A stretch of 64,000 nucleotides of DNA from Mycolicibacterium sp. CH28. Its GTDB lineage: Bacteria; Actinomycetota; Actinomycetes; Mycobacteriales; Mycobacteriaceae. The position numbers and the translations under genes are program-made. Positions 1-8,909 of the stretch are shown here, piece after piece. The notes beneath the pieces are model-generated. The model saw nothing but the letters and a program-made list of their open reading frames with translations. It ran no database searches and had not been told where the DNA came from. The stretch lies in NCBI RefSeq assembly GCF_004745805.1, contig NZ_SRLQ01000002.1, positions 434,001-498,000 of the forward strand, given 5' to 3'. Positions within the stretch are counted from its first letter, which is position 1; the number at the start of each line of letters is the position of its first letter.

Positions 1-405
1 GCCGCGGTGATGGCCGCCGGGATGGTGCCGCCGTTGGCGATGGCACTGGCCACCACCATCCGGCCGGGGTTGTTCTCCGAGCCCGAGCGCGAAAATGGCA
101 GGGCTGCCTGGCTACTGGGGGCCTCGTTCATCTCCGAGGGCGCCATCCCGTTCGCCGCGGCCGATCCCCTTCGGGTCATCCCGTCGATGATGGCCGGCGG
201 TGCGGTCACCGGCGCGCTGATCATGGCGTTCAACGTCACGCTGAAGGCGCCGCACGGCGGGATCTTCGTGTTCTTCGCGATCGGCAACCTGGTGTGGTTC
301 CTGGTGGCGCTGGCCGCCGGCACCGCGATCGGCGCGTTCGCCGTGATCGGCGCCAAGCAGTTCGCCAGCCCCAAGGTCAGCCCGAACGTGGCGGTACCGG
401 CCTGA
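1..405 (+). CDS. PTS fructose transporter EIIC, C-terminal part (cut by window start)
   Basis: The reading frame is open from base 1 and ends at TGA 403-405, so only the last 134 codons are present. The residues form alternating hydrophobic membrane segments with the stretch [16 protein letters not shown], which is characteristic of the fructose-type EIIC domain near its C-terminus. In this family EIIC moves the sugar across the inner membrane while it is phosphorylated by EIIB. The HPr gene lies 87 bases downstream on the same strand, as in actinobacterial fru operons, so this is probably the end of a FruA (EIIABC) protein. The upstream domains cannot be seen. Confidence 0.85.
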   Translation, partial: AAVMAAGMVPPLAMALATTIRPGLFSEPERENGRAAWLLGASFISEGAIPFAAADPLRVIPSMMAGGAVTGALIMAFNVTLKAPHGGIFVFFAIGNLVWFLVALAAGTAIGAFAVIGAKQFASPKVSPNVAVPA

Positions 406-492
406 CCCGTCGCGCCCAAACCAACGTTTGGCAGCGCTTGTTCGAGTAAACATCTTCATAACGTCGAGTTCGGCACAACCAGAAGGAACCCC

Positions 493-750
493 ATGCACAC
501 CAAGACCGTCATCGTCGGCTCGGCGATCGGGCTGCACGCCCGCCCCGCCGCGATCATCTCCGAAGCCGTTGTCAAGGCCGGTGTTCCGGTGACACTCACG
601 CTCGAAGGTGGGGAGCCGGTCGACGCCGGGTCGGCACTGATGATCATGACCCTCGGCGCCGGCAACGGAGCCTTGGTCACCGTCGCCTCCGACGACGAAG
701 CGGTCTGCAAGAGTATCGCCGAGCTGGTCCAGCAGGACCTCGACGCCTGA
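493..750 (+). CDS. ptsH: HPr phosphocarrier protein of the PTS
   Basis: The 85-residue product has HPr length and the active-site context GLHARPAA, with His15 as the residue that takes phosphate from Enzyme I and passes it to EIIA. The region around Ser47 (DAGSALMIM) corresponds to the helix that carries the regulatory serine in Gram-positive HPr. An AGAAGGAA ribosome-binding site precedes the ATG. It follows the EIIC fragment directly, so the two probably form one fructose-uptake transcription unit. A long hairpin stands just after its stop. Confidence 0.93.
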   Translation: MHTKTVIVGSAIGLHARPAAIISEAVVKAGVPVTLTLEGGEPVDAGSALMIMTLGAGNGALVTVASDDEAVCKSIAELVQQDLDA

Positions 751-761
751 CGTCTCCCGCG

Positions 762-819
762 CGAGCAGACGCAGAATCGCACTGCATGAGCCGATTTCGT
801 GCGATTCTGCGTCTGCTCG
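762..819. terminator. long perfect hairpin, probable bidirectional terminator
   Basis: The 21-base arms (762-782 and 799-819) are perfect reverse complements around a 16-base loop. The hairpin sits between the stops of the convergent genes ptsH (ends 750) and sqr (ends 845), where a two-way terminator is expected. There is no U-tract, as is common for mycobacterial terminators. It belongs to the same structural class as the hairpins at 43871, 52201 and 63691. Confidence 0.7.
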
Positions 820-844
820 TCAGGTCAGCCTCAACCAGATGAGC

Positions 845-2047
845 TCAGGCGAGGCCTTTGAGCATCAGGTTCCAGTACATGAACGGCAGTCCGTACTTCT
901 TGAGGTACCAGTACGCCCGGTGCGGCTTGGCCGGGTCGAGGATCGGGAACGACGGCTCCATCTTCAGGTTGTAGTCGAACTCGGCCAGCAGCATCGCGTG
1001 CGACGACGTCACGATCGGGCAGGACGAGTAGCCATCGTAGGATGCCGTCAGCGGTCGGCCGTTGAGGTGGGCATCGATGTTCTCGACCACGACCGGAGCC
1101 TGTTTGCGCACCGCCGCACCGGTTTTTGCGTTTGGTGAGGAGGCCGCGTCGCCAAGGCTGAAGACGTTGGGATAGCGCACGTGCTGCATGGTGTGCTTAT
1201 CGACCTCGACATAGCCACTGGCGTCACCGGTCGACAACGGGCTGGATTTGATCCAGTCCGGGGCCGACTGCCGCGGCACCACATGCAACATGTCGTAGGG
1301 CAGCATCAGGTCCGTCCCGCTTGGCCCGACCGCCGTAACCGAGACCTTGCGGGCGTTGGCGTCGACCGCCGTCAGCTCCGACTCGGTGTGCAGGGTGATG
1401 CCGTAGTCCGCGATCACTTTCTCCAGACTTTCCGCGATCGGCGGGATGCCGAATATCCGCGGCGCGGGCACGACCAGGTGTACGTCGATGTCCTTGAGCA
1501 CGCCCTGCCGACGCCAGTAGTCCGACGCCAGGTAGGCGATCTTCTGGCCCGCCCCGGCACACTTCACACCGCCGGTCGGCATGGTGAAAACCGCAGTGCC
1601 AGAACGGGTGTTGCGGATGAAGTCCCAGGTCTTCGGCGCCAGGTCGAAGCGGTAGTTCGACGACACGCCATCCTTTCCCAGCGTGTCCGGCAGGCCGTCG
1701 GTGGCTGCGAAGTCGAGCTGGATGCCGGGACTGACCACCAGCACCGAGTATCCGTAGGTCGACCCGTCGGAGCACGTCACGGTGTTGTTGTCCGGGTCGA
1801 ACGCGCTGGCGGCCTTCCGTATCCACGTGACGCCCTTGGGCATCACCGAGGCTTCGGGACGTTCGGTGGTGGCCACCTCGGCCTGCCCACCGCCAACCAG
1901 GGTCCACAACGGCTGGTAGTAGTGCTTGTCGGACGGTTCGATGACGGCGACGTCGGTGTAGCCCTTGCGCAGCATGCGTGCGGCTACCGTGATGCCGGCG
2001 GTTCCGCCGCCGACGATCAGGACCTGATGTGTGGCTGTGGTGCTCAT
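845..2047 (-). CDS. sqr: sulfide:quinone oxidoreductase (SQOR type)
   Basis: A 400-residue flavoprotein. The N-terminus carries the FAD-binding motif VGGGTAG (residues 12-18). The two redox cysteines expected for the mitochondrial-type enzyme are present: Cys163 in VKCAGAGQK and Cys343 in YSSCPIV. The enzyme oxidises sulfide to a persulfide and passes electrons to the quinone pool at the membrane face. It is last in a four-gene minus-strand operon, 22 bases after the metallo-beta-lactamase/rhodanese gene, which would consume the persulfide made here. The flavocytochrome c branch is the main alternative, but the SSCP context favours SQR. Confidence 0.88.
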   Translation of the reverse strand: MSTTATHQVLIVGGGTAGITVAARMLRKGYTDVAVIEPSDKHYYQPLWTLVGGGQAEVATTERPEASVMPKGVTWIRKAASAFDPDNNTVTCSDGSTYGYSVLVVSPGIQLDFAATDGLPDTLGKDGVSSNYRFDLAPKTWDFIRNTRSGTAVFTMPTGGVKCAGAGQKIAYLASDYWRRQGVLKDIDVHLVVPAPRIFGIPPIAESLEKVIADYGITLHTESELTAVDANARKVSVTAVGPSGTDLMLPYDMLHVVPRQSAPDWIKSSPLSTGDASGYVEVDKHTMQHVRYPNVFSLGDAASSPNAKTGAAVRKQAPVVVENIDAHLNGRPLTASYDGYSSCPIVTSSHAMLLAEFDYNLKMEPSFPILDPAKPHRAYWYLKKYGLPFMYWNLMLKGLA

Positions 2048-2069
2048 GATGATCGTTTCCTCATTACCC

Positions 2070-3449
2070 TCAAGCGTTCTGGACGGCTTCTTCCCAGGCG
2101 CCGTAGCCGCCTAGGAGGTCACTGACATCGGCGAACCCGCGCTGGCGCAGCAGGCTGGCTGCGACCGAGGAGCGGTAGCCGCCGGCGCAATAGACGACGG
2201 TCGGCTTGCGGGGATCCAGCTCGTCGGTGCGATCCGGCAACTGTCCGACCGGGATGTTGACTGCTCCGGGGATCATGCCGGCCGCGGTCTCACCCGGGTT
2301 TCGGACATCGACCAGCTGCAACTCAGGCACATCGGCGATGCGCTCACCCAGTGCATTGGTGGTCAACCGCGAGGCGACTTCCACATCCTCGCGGTGGGTG
2401 AACATCACCTGGTAGGGCTCGTTGAGGTAGCCGACCACGCGGTCGAAACCGATGCGCGCCAACCGGTTCTTGCCTTCGAGTTCGAGTCCGGGCTCGGTCA
2501 TCAGCACGATGTCGACGTCGGGCTTGACCACCGATCCGGCGAACTCGGCGTAGCGCCCTTCCAATCCGATGCTGATGGCGCCACGCAGATGACCTAGCGC
2601 GAACTCCTCCGGGGTGCGTCCGTCGACCAGCATGGCGCCGGCCGAAATCGCACTGCGTGCCTGCGAATAGGTCATCGCCGGCGGCATTTTCGTCTCGTCG
2701 AGCAGGTCGCGGTCCTTGCGGTTGAGGATCGCGTCGTAGACGAAGTACCCGGGCGCGGGCGGCTGACCTTCGGTCACCAACTCCATGAAGGTGCTCTTGT
2801 CCGGTGCCCGCAACGCGTAGTTCGTCTTACGCTGCTCACCCATCGTCGACCACAAATCTGTCGACAGGTTCTTCCCGCAGGCCGAGCCCGCTCCGTGTGC
2901 CGGGTAGACGCGGGTGGTATCGGGCAGGGTCATCAACTTGTCGTGCAACGAGTCATAGAGCTTGTCGGCCAGTTCCTCGCGAGTGAAGCCGATCGAGGCC
3001 AGCAGATCCGGACGGCCCACGTCACCGATGAACAGCGTGTCGCCGGTCAGCACACCGTAGGGAGCCGTATCGGCGGCATGCTCGTAGATCACGATGCTCA
3101 ACGACTCGGGGGTGTGGCCCGGGGTGTGCCGGAACTCCAGCTGCACATCGCCCAGCGAATACCGCTCGCCATCCTCGACGGGCATGAAGTCGAACTCCGG
3201 CTTGGCCACCGACGAGTAAACGATCTTCGCCCCGGTCGCCTTCGCCAGCTCAAGATGCCCGGACAGGAAGTCGGCGTGAAAGTGCGTCTCGATGACGAGC
3301 TCGATCTGCATGCCGAGTTCCTGTGCGTCGGCGATGTATTCGCTCACGTCGCGTTGCGGGTCGATGACGACCGCGCGACCGGTGGTCTCGTCACCGATCA
3401 GGTAGGACGCGTGCGACAGGCACTCCAGGTAGTACTGGTTGAACTTCAT
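2070..3449 (-). CDS. persulfide dioxygenase-rhodanese fusion (CstB-like)
   Basis: The 459-residue protein has three parts. Residues 1-245 form a metallo-beta-lactamase domain with HFHADFLSGH (56-65), His112 and Asp137 (TGDTLF) as likely metal ligands, matching ETHE1-type persulfide dioxygenases. Residues about 260-345 form a rhodanese-like domain without a catalytic cysteine. The last 90 residues form an active rhodanese with Cys421 in CAGGYRS. This is the order known for staphylococcal CstB, which oxidises persulfides and yields thiosulfate. It lies 33 bases after the CstR-like regulator and 22 bases before sqr. Confidence 0.87.
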   Translation of the reverse strand: MKFNQYYLECLSHASYLIGDETTGRAVVIDPQRDVSEYIADAQELGMQIELVIETHFHADFLSGHLELAKATGAKIVYSSVAKPEFDFMPVEDGERYSLGDVQLEFRHTPGHTPESLSIVIYEHAADTAPYGVLTGDTLFIGDVGRPDLLASIGFTREELADKLYDSLHDKLMTLPDTTRVYPAHGAGSACGKNLSTDLWSTMGEQRKTNYALRAPDKSTFMELVTEGQPPAPGYFVYDAILNRKDRDLLDETKMPPAMTYSQARSAISAGAMLVDGRTPEEFALGHLRGAISIGLEGRYAEFAGSVVKPDVDIVLMTEPGLELEGKNRLARIGFDRVVGYLNEPYQVMFTHREDVEVASRLTTNALGERIADVPELQLVDVRNPGETAAGMIPGAVNIPVGQLPDRTDELDPRKPTVVYCAGGYRSSVAASLLRQRGFADVSDLLGGYGAWEEAVQNA

Positions 3450-3482
3450 TTCGGGTTCCCTTCGTTTGGGCGGTTTGTCGGA

Positions 3483-3779
<297 letters not shown>

Positions 3780-4664
3780 TCAGGCCGCGCGGGCTGTCGC
3801 CGCGGGCGGCGCCGTCACGCGCCGCAGCGGACAGGCGGCGATGCGGCTGCAGGCGAAGGTCATTCCGGCGGCCAGCGCAGTCAGCGCGGCGCCGACGTAT
3901 CCGAGGACCGGGTCGATCTCCTCGCCGAGGATGACCGAGGCCATGACCAGCACGAACCAGCCGAACGATTTGCGCAGCATCTCGGGGTTTGCCATACCAG
4001 CGAAGCGTGCCCCGATCAGCGCACCGACTATCGCGGCAGCGGTCACCATTCCCGCGACGGCCCAGTCGATCTGGACCACCGACAGGTAGCCGGCCAGGCC
4101 CGCGAACGAGTTCATCGCGATGACGACCAGCGACGTGCCGACCGCGACCGGCATGGCCAGTCCGCCCAGCAGCGCCAGCGCCGGCACGACCAGGAATCCG
4201 CCACCGGCGCCGACCGTGCCTGTGACCAGGCCCAGGGCTAGGCCCATGGCGACGATCTTGAGCACCGGCAGCTTGTGCGACGGGTCGGTGACGGCCAGGT
4301 TCCTGCGACCGCGCAGCATCGCGACGGCGGTGGCGATCATGATGACTGCGAACGCGATGAGCAGCGCGCTTCCCGGGATGTACTTGGTCAGATGACCGCC
4401 CGCAAAGGCGCCCACCATCGAGGTCGCGCCGAACAGCACGGCGGTGCGCCACTGCACCCGACCGGCTCGCGCGTGCGAGACGGCACCGACGGCACTGGTC
4501 GCACCGACCACCAACAGCGACGCGGCGATCGCGTGCTTGGCATCCATGCCTGCGACGTAGGCCAGCAACGGCACGGTCAGGATTGATCCGCCGCCGCCCA
4601 GCAGCCCGAGCGAAACTCCGACAAAGACCGCCAGAACGACTGTCAACGCGATCATCGAGTTCAC
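3780..4664 (-). CDS. TauE/SafE-family sulfite or sulfonate exporter
   Basis: The product is a multi-spanning membrane protein of 294 residues, with an N-terminal glycine-rich segment GLLGGGGSIL and a second repeat GTVGAGGGFL typical of the TauE/SafE (DUF81) family. Such proteins are thought to move sulfite, sulfoacetate or thiosulfate-like anions. A GTG at 4664 with GAGGA eight bases upstream is the favoured start; an ATG at 4655 is also possible. It is first in the sulfide operon, 30 bases before the CstR-like gene, and probably exports the sulfite or thiosulfate formed by the downstream enzymes. Confidence 0.82.
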   Translation of the reverse strand: MNSMIALTVVLAVFVGVSLGLLGGGGSILTVPLLAYVAGMDAKHAIAASLLVVGATSAVGAVSHARAGRVQWRTAVLFGATSMVGAFAGGHLTKYIPGSALLIAFAVIMIATAVAMLRGRRNLAVTDPSHKLPVLKIVAMGLALGLVTGTVGAGGGFLVVPALALLGGLAMPVAVGTSLVVIAMNSFAGLAGYLSVVQIDWAVAGMVTAAAIVGALIGARFAGMANPEMLRKSFGWFVLVMASVILGEEIDPVLGYVGAALTALAAGMTFACSRIAACPLRRVTAPPAATARAA

Positions 4665-4686
4665 CGTCCGATTCCTCAGTTCATGT

Positions 4687-4702
4687 ATACCTATGGGGGT
4701 AT
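4687..4702. promoter_or_regulatory. proximal CstR/CsoR-type operator
   Basis: ATACC-TATGGG-GGTAT: an inverted repeat with five-base arms and a G-tract, 22 bases upstream of the exporter start. The A/T-flanked C/G-tract dyad is the kind of site bound by CsoR-family tetramers. The second copy lies 34 bases away, centre to centre. Confidence 0.7.
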
Positions 4703-4720
4703 CTACTCCTCCCACCATAG

Positions 4721-4736
4721 ATACCTATAGGGGTAT
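4721..4736. promoter_or_regulatory. distal CstR/CsoR-type operator
   Basis: ATACC-TATAGG-GGTAT: identical in arms and spacing to the copy at 4687-4702 and differing only at one inner base. Two sites about three helical turns apart suggest binding of two tetramers on one DNA face at the promoter of the sulfide operon. Confidence 0.7.
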
Positions 4737-4973
4737 GCGCAACGTTGGGTCGTACCGTCCCGGGAAAAAAGGTCTTTGGTCCTTGCCCGGCTGCTCGGCG
4801 GCAGCGGCAGCGGGGCCCGTCACCTACCGATGACGAGGCAACGGGGAGGTAGCCGCGACGCTGCGGCCAGGTCACCCTTTCACCACAATTCAGCAAACGA
4901 TCACGCTTTTGAGCTGGCTGGCGTGCGATCCTTCACGCACAGCGACCCGGATCAACGGCGAGAGGGTTTCCCC
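4737..4973. other. intergenic region between the sulfide operon and aqpZ
   Basis: About 240 bases between the divergent exporter operon and the aquaporin. Apart from the operators at its left edge, I see no coding frame with a plausible start and no strong hairpin. The aquaporin promoter must lie here but cannot be placed with confidence. Confidence 0.5.
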
Positions 4974-5732
4974 ATGTCAACTCCAACCATGGCGCATCGA
5001 CTGGCGGCAGAGTTCGTCGGTACGTTCGGGCTAGTCTTCGGCGGTTGCGGAGCGGCGGTCTTTGCAGCAAATCCCGCCGAGAACAACTCCGTCGGTATCG
5101 GATTCCTTGGGGTAGCGCTGGCCTTCGGCCTGACGGTCCTCACCGGCGTGTACGCGTTCGGCACGATCTCCGGCGGGCACTTCAATCCCGCGGTCACCCT
5201 CGGTGCGGCACTGGCCAAGCGGGTGGAGTGGAAAGCCCTGCCGGCCTATTGGATCGTGCAGGTGATCGGCGGGCTGGTTGCCGGCGCAGTGATCTACCTG
5301 ATCGCCAAGGGCAGACCGGGCTTCAACGCCACCGGGCACATGGCGGCCAACGGTTTCGGCGAGCACTCACCGTTCAACTACTCACTGGCGGCGGTGGTGA
5401 TCGCCGAAGTATTGCTGACGTTCCTGTTCCTACTCGTGATCCTGGGCGCCACCGACAACCGCGCCCCGAAGGGCTTCGCGGGCCTGGCGATCGGGTTGAT
5501 GCTCACCCTGATCCACCTGATCTCGATCCCGATCTCGAACACATCGGTCAACCCGGCACGCTCGACCGGTGTCGCGTTCTTCAACGGCGACGGGGCTCCG
5601 GCGCAGCTGTGGGTGTTCTGGCTGGCACCGCTGGTCGGCGCCGCCATCGCCGGCGTTGTCTATCCGTTGCTGTTCGGCCGGGGCGACGAACTAGCCGACC
5701 GCCCGGTGCGCGACGACGCACTGGAACGCTGA
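4974..5732 (+). CDS. aqpZ: aquaporin, AqpZ-like water channel
   Basis: A 252-residue MIP-family channel with six hydrophobic spans and both NPA boxes: [11 protein letters not shown] in the first half and SVNPARSTG in the second. Arg after the second NPA belongs to the aromatic/arginine filter and supports a water-selective channel rather than a glycerol facilitator. The ATG at 4974 is preceded by GAGAGGG; upstream in-frame codons from 4776 look non-coding. The gene converges on the alkA-like gene with only 12 bases between the stops. Confidence 0.9.
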   Translation: MSTPTMAHRLAAEFVGTFGLVFGGCGAAVFAANPAENNSVGIGFLGVALAFGLTVLTGVYAFGTISGGHFNPAVTLGAALAKRVEWKALPAYWIVQVIGGLVAGAVIYLIAKGRPGFNATGHMAANGFGEHSPFNYSLAAVVIAEVLLTFLFLLVILGATDNRAPKGFAGLAIGLMLTLIHLISIPISNTSVNPARSTGVAFFNGDGAPAQLWVFWLAPLVGAAIAGVVYPLLFGRGDELADRPVRDDALER

Positions 5733-5744
5733 GAAATGAAGCCG

Positions 5745-6656
5745 TCACAGTCTGCTGATGTGCTGCACCGGCAGCCGGGCGCCGCGGCGCGGCTCGTAGG
5801 CCAGCCCGCTGGCCTCCAGCAGGCGCACCGCGCGGTAGCGATGCGGACGCACCGGCTCGAGTAGCTCGACCATGCCGGCGTCGTCGACGGGACGCCCGAT
5901 CAGCGTCCAGCCGATCATCTTGCAGACGTGGTAGTCGCCGACCGAGAGCGCATCGGCGTCGCCGAAGGCCCGCTGGGCGGTCTCGGCCGCGGTCCACACG
6001 CCGACACCCGGAAGCGACGTCAGCGCCTCGCGTGCCTCGACGGCGGGCCGGGCGGTCAGGCGTTCCAGCGCCGACGCCCGCTCGGCGCAGCCGACGATGG
6101 TGCGCGCCCGGCCCGGGTCGACGTTGGCGCGATGGAACTCCCACGACGGCATCCGCCGCCACACCTCCGGCGTGGGCGGCACCCGCATCCGCGCGGGCGC
6201 CGGTCCGGGAGCCGGTGTACCGAACTTGGTCACCAACAGCCGCCAGGCGCGAAACGCGTCAGCGCCGGGAACACGCTGTTCGATCACGGCGGGGATCAAC
6301 GCCTCCAGCACCCGGGCGGTGCGGCCCAGCCGCAGGTGCGGGACCCGGGTGAAGGCGGCCTCGATGGTCGGGTGGTGCGGGCGGAAGTCGTCGGTGTGGT
6401 CGTCGGCGCCGAGCAGGTCGGGCAGTGCGTCGACGAATTCCTGCGCACCCTCACCCCAGGCCTGGCAGGCCACCGCGTCGGCGGCGGTGCGGTAGATCCG
6501 GGCGGTCACCGGTCCGCTGGATTGCAGGCTGGTGCGCCAGATCCCGCCGTCGGCGTCGAGCTGGTAGCACGGGTCACCCGGGCCCCGGCGTTGCGGGGCC
6601 AGCGTGAGACCAGGGCTGACCGGACCGGGGAAGGTCAGGGTGCGCTCGAGGGGCAC
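5745..6656 (-). CDS. DNA-3-methyladenine glycosylase II-like (HhH-GPD)
   Basis: A 303-residue protein of the AlkA superfamily, which removes alkylated bases. The helix-hairpin-helix is seen as LPGVGVWTAAETAQRAFGD, followed by SVGDYH, where the Asp is the expected catalytic residue of the HhH-GPD fold. The start is a GTG four bases after the stop of the DUF427 gene, so translation is probably coupled. Alternative names in the family (endonuclease III-like) are less likely because no Fe-S cysteines follow the domain. Confidence 0.82.
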   Translation of the reverse strand: MPLERTLTFPGPVSPGLTLAPQRRGPGDPCYQLDADGGIWRTSLQSSGPVTARIYRTAADAVACQAWGEGAQEFVDALPDLLGADDHTDDFRPHHPTIEAAFTRVPHLRLGRTARVLEALIPAVIEQRVPGADAFRAWRLLVTKFGTPAPGPAPARMRVPPTPEVWRRMPSWEFHRANVDPGRARTIVGCAERASALERLTARPAVEAREALTSLPGVGVWTAAETAQRAFGDADALSVGDYHVCKMIGWTLIGRPVDDAGMVELLEPVRPHRYRAVRLLEASGLAYEPRRGARLPVQHISRL

Positions 6657-6660
6657 CGGG

Positions 6661-7023
6661 TCAGTCCGGGTCGACGCTGATGTCGGCCTTGTTCGGGTAG
6701 AACGCGACGTGCCCGGCGATCGCGGCGACCGCGGGGTAGGGCTGCTCGTAGGTCCAGACCGCGTCCTCGACGGTCAGGTTGCCGACGGTCACGTTGTAGT
6801 AGCCGGCGTCCCCCTTGTAGGGACAGTAGGTGCGGCTTGTGCTGCGGTCCAACGCTTTCGGGTCCACGTCGGCGATCGGTATGTAGTACACGACGGGATA
6901 GGTCGCCTCCTGCAGGCCCAGTGCGGCGCGCGTGTCGGCGACGAGTTCGCCGTTGACCCGCACCCGCACCCGGCCTTCGGTCGGGGTGATGGTGATGGGG
7001 TGTTCCGCAGTGGGCTGCTTCAT
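6661..7023 (-). CDS. DUF427 family protein
   Basis: A 120-residue soluble protein matching DUF427 in length and in the stretches VVYYIPIADV and TYCPYKGDAGYYNV. The Cys-Pro-Tyr-Lys-Gly box is the most conserved part of the family. The function of DUF427 proteins is not established. The ATG at 7023 is preferred over an upstream frame to 7101 that would overlap the neighbouring gene's end. It forms a tight pair with the alkA-like glycosylase. Confidence 0.8.
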   Translation of the reverse strand: MKQPTAEHPITITPTEGRVRVRVNGELVADTRAALGLQEATYPVVYYIPIADVDPKALDRSTSRTYCPYKGDAGYYNVTVGNLTVEDAVWTYEQPYPAVAAIAGHVAFYPNKADISVDPD

Positions 7024-7072
7024 CCCTCGAGTATCACCCTCGCGGGAGTGTGCAGCTAGAGCCGATTGCGAA

Positions 7073-8449
7073 CTAGGGCCGGCGGGCGATCGCGTCGGCA
7101 ACGACGGCGATGGGTGAGGTGCTCGCGCGCCCGCCCTCCTCGTGCCGGTCGGCCACCTTGTAGGCGGTGTACATGCCGCGCACCCCGAGCCAGCGCAGCG
7201 GTTCGGGCTCCCACGTCTTGGAGCGATGCCCGACCCACGGCAGCGCGGTCAGCGGGGTGGAGCGCCGCAGCACCAGGTCGGTCAGCGTGCGCCCGGCGAG
7301 GTTGGTCGCGGTCACACCGTGGCCGACGTAACCGCCGGCCTCCCCCAGCCCGGTCACCGGATCCAGGCTGACCCCGGCCGACCAGTCGCGCGGCACACCC
7401 AGCACGCCGCACCAGCCGTGGGCGATTGGCACGCCGCGGGTCTGCGGCAGGGCGGAGTTGAGCACACCGGTCAGGTAGTCGATGGTGCCTTGGCCGACCG
7501 CGCCGTCGTTGTCGATGCGCGAGGCGTACCGGTAGGGCACCGCACGCCCGCCGATCGCGATGCGGTTGTCGGCGGTGCGCTGGGCGTAGAAGAACCCGTG
7601 CGCCAGGTCGCCCAGCGTTTCGCGGCCCTCCCAGCCGATGCGCGCCCAGATGTCCTCGGACATCGGTTCGGTGGCGATCATGGCGCTGTTCATCGGCAGC
7701 CAGCGGCGCCGCAGTCCGGCCATCCGGGCGGTGAACCCCTCGGTGGCTCGCAGGATGATCGGGGCGCGCACGACTCCCATCGGGGTCTGGGCGCTGCCGG
7801 GGCTGATCGTCGTCACCGGGGTCTGCTCGTAGATGGTGACGCCGAGGCGTTCGACGACGTCGGCCAGACCGCGGGCCAGTTTGGCCGGCTGGATGCGGGC
7901 GCAGTGCGGGTTGAAGGCGCCCAGCACCAGTTTGTCGACCCGAATCCGGTCGGCGGCCTCGGCGGCGGACAGCAGCTCGATGTCCTCGGTGCCCCACTCG
8001 CGGTCCTCGTCGACCTCGGCGCGCAGCCGGCGGGCCTGTGCAGGGTTGCGCGCGACCTCGAGGTTGCCGCCCTTGAAGATGTCGGCGTCGATGTTCTCCC
8101 GGGCAGCGACCTCGATGACCTCGTCGACGGCCTTGTTGAGGGTCTGCTGCCAGGCGATCACGCTCGAACGGCCGTACTGCTTGGCCAGCAGACCGCGATG
8201 TCCCGGGGCCAGCCCGCCCAGCCAGCCGCCGTTGCGACCGGATGCACCGAAGCCGGCGAAGCGCGACTCGAGCACGGTGATCCGCAGCGAGGGGTCGGCC
8301 TGCTTCAGGTAGTAGGCGGTCCACAGGCCGGTGTAGCCGGCACCGACGATGCACACGTCGGCGTCGCGGTCACCGGGCAGGGCCGGTCGAGGTTGAGGTT
8401 GAGGTAGTTGGGTGAACCAGTGCGAGACGGAGCCGTTGATCGTGGCCAT
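7073..8449 (-). CDS. FAD-dependent oxidoreductase of the DAO family
   Basis: A 458-residue flavoenzyme with an N-terminal dinucleotide-binding fold, VCIVGAGYTGLWTAYYL, and the family signature GASGRNGGWLGG just after it. These features group it with amine or amino-acid oxidases such as gamma-glutamylputrescine oxidase (PuuB). The C-terminal GYVGHGVTATNLAGRTLTDLV closes the FAD domain. The substrate cannot be read from the sequence. The next gene downstream, DUF427, begins 49 bases later and may be cotranscribed. Confidence 0.83.
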   Translation of the reverse strand: MATINGSVSHWFTQLPQPQPRPALPGDRDADVCIVGAGYTGLWTAYYLKQADPSLRITVLESRFAGFGASGRNGGWLGGLAPGHRGLLAKQYGRSSVIAWQQTLNKAVDEVIEVAARENIDADIFKGGNLEVARNPAQARRLRAEVDEDREWGTEDIELLSAAEAADRIRVDKLVLGAFNPHCARIQPAKLARGLADVVERLGVTIYEQTPVTTISPGSAQTPMGVVRAPIILRATEGFTARMAGLRRRWLPMNSAMIATEPMSEDIWARIGWEGRETLGDLAHGFFYAQRTADNRIAIGGRAVPYRYASRIDNDGAVGQGTIDYLTGVLNSALPQTRGVPIAHGWCGVLGVPRDWSAGVSLDPVTGLGEAGGYVGHGVTATNLAGRTLTDLVLRRSTPLTALPWVGHRSKTWEPEPLRWLGVRGMYTAYKVADRHEEGGRASTSPIAVVADAIARRP

Positions 8450-8497
8450 ACAGAGAATCTTGGCAGCCCTCCCCAGCGCGCGTAACGCTGGCTAGCC

Positions 8498-8878
8498 TCA
8501 CTGGACGATCAGCTGTCCGTGCATCATCGGGTGGTAGGCGCAGTGGAACGGATACGTTCCGGGCTGGCTCGGCGCGGTGAACGTGGCCGACGCCTTGTCG
8601 CCGACCTCGACATTGAATGCGTTGCCCGCGTCGGCGGTCACGGTGTGCTCTACCCCATCGGAATTGGTGACGGTGACGGTAGCGCCCGGCGGGACCGACA
8701 CCGGCGAGGTGAACTTCATATCGGCGATGCCGATAGTCGGGCCGGCCGGGGTGGCCGGGCCGGCGGCGGTCGGCGACGGCTGCGGGTACGCCGGAGCTGC
8801 CGGCGTCGATGTGGTTCCCGAGGAGCACGCCGCCACGAGCAGGAGGCTGGCGAGCAGTGCGGCGATGCGTGCGGTCAT
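8498..8878 (-). CDS. cupredoxin-domain lipoprotein
   Basis: A 126-residue exported protein. The N-terminus is a lipoprotein signal with lipobox LLVAAC, followed by a Thr/Pro/Ala-rich linker. Residues about 48-126 form a plastocyanin-like domain with type 1 copper ligands: His in VEHTV, then Cys, His and Met in the C-terminal FHCAYHPMMHG. It probably carries electrons or binds copper at the outer membrane-anchored face. It is followed 48 bases later by the FAD oxidase gene. Confidence 0.87.
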   Translation of the reverse strand: MTARIAALLASLLLVAACSSGTTSTPAAPAYPQPSPTAAGPATPAGPTIGIADMKFTSPVSVPPGATVTVTNSDGVEHTVTADAGNAFNVEVGDKASATFTAPSQPGTYPFHCAYHPMMHGQLIVQ

Positions 8879-8909
8879 ATCTCACACACGAGATCACCGG
8901 GGCTCCAGT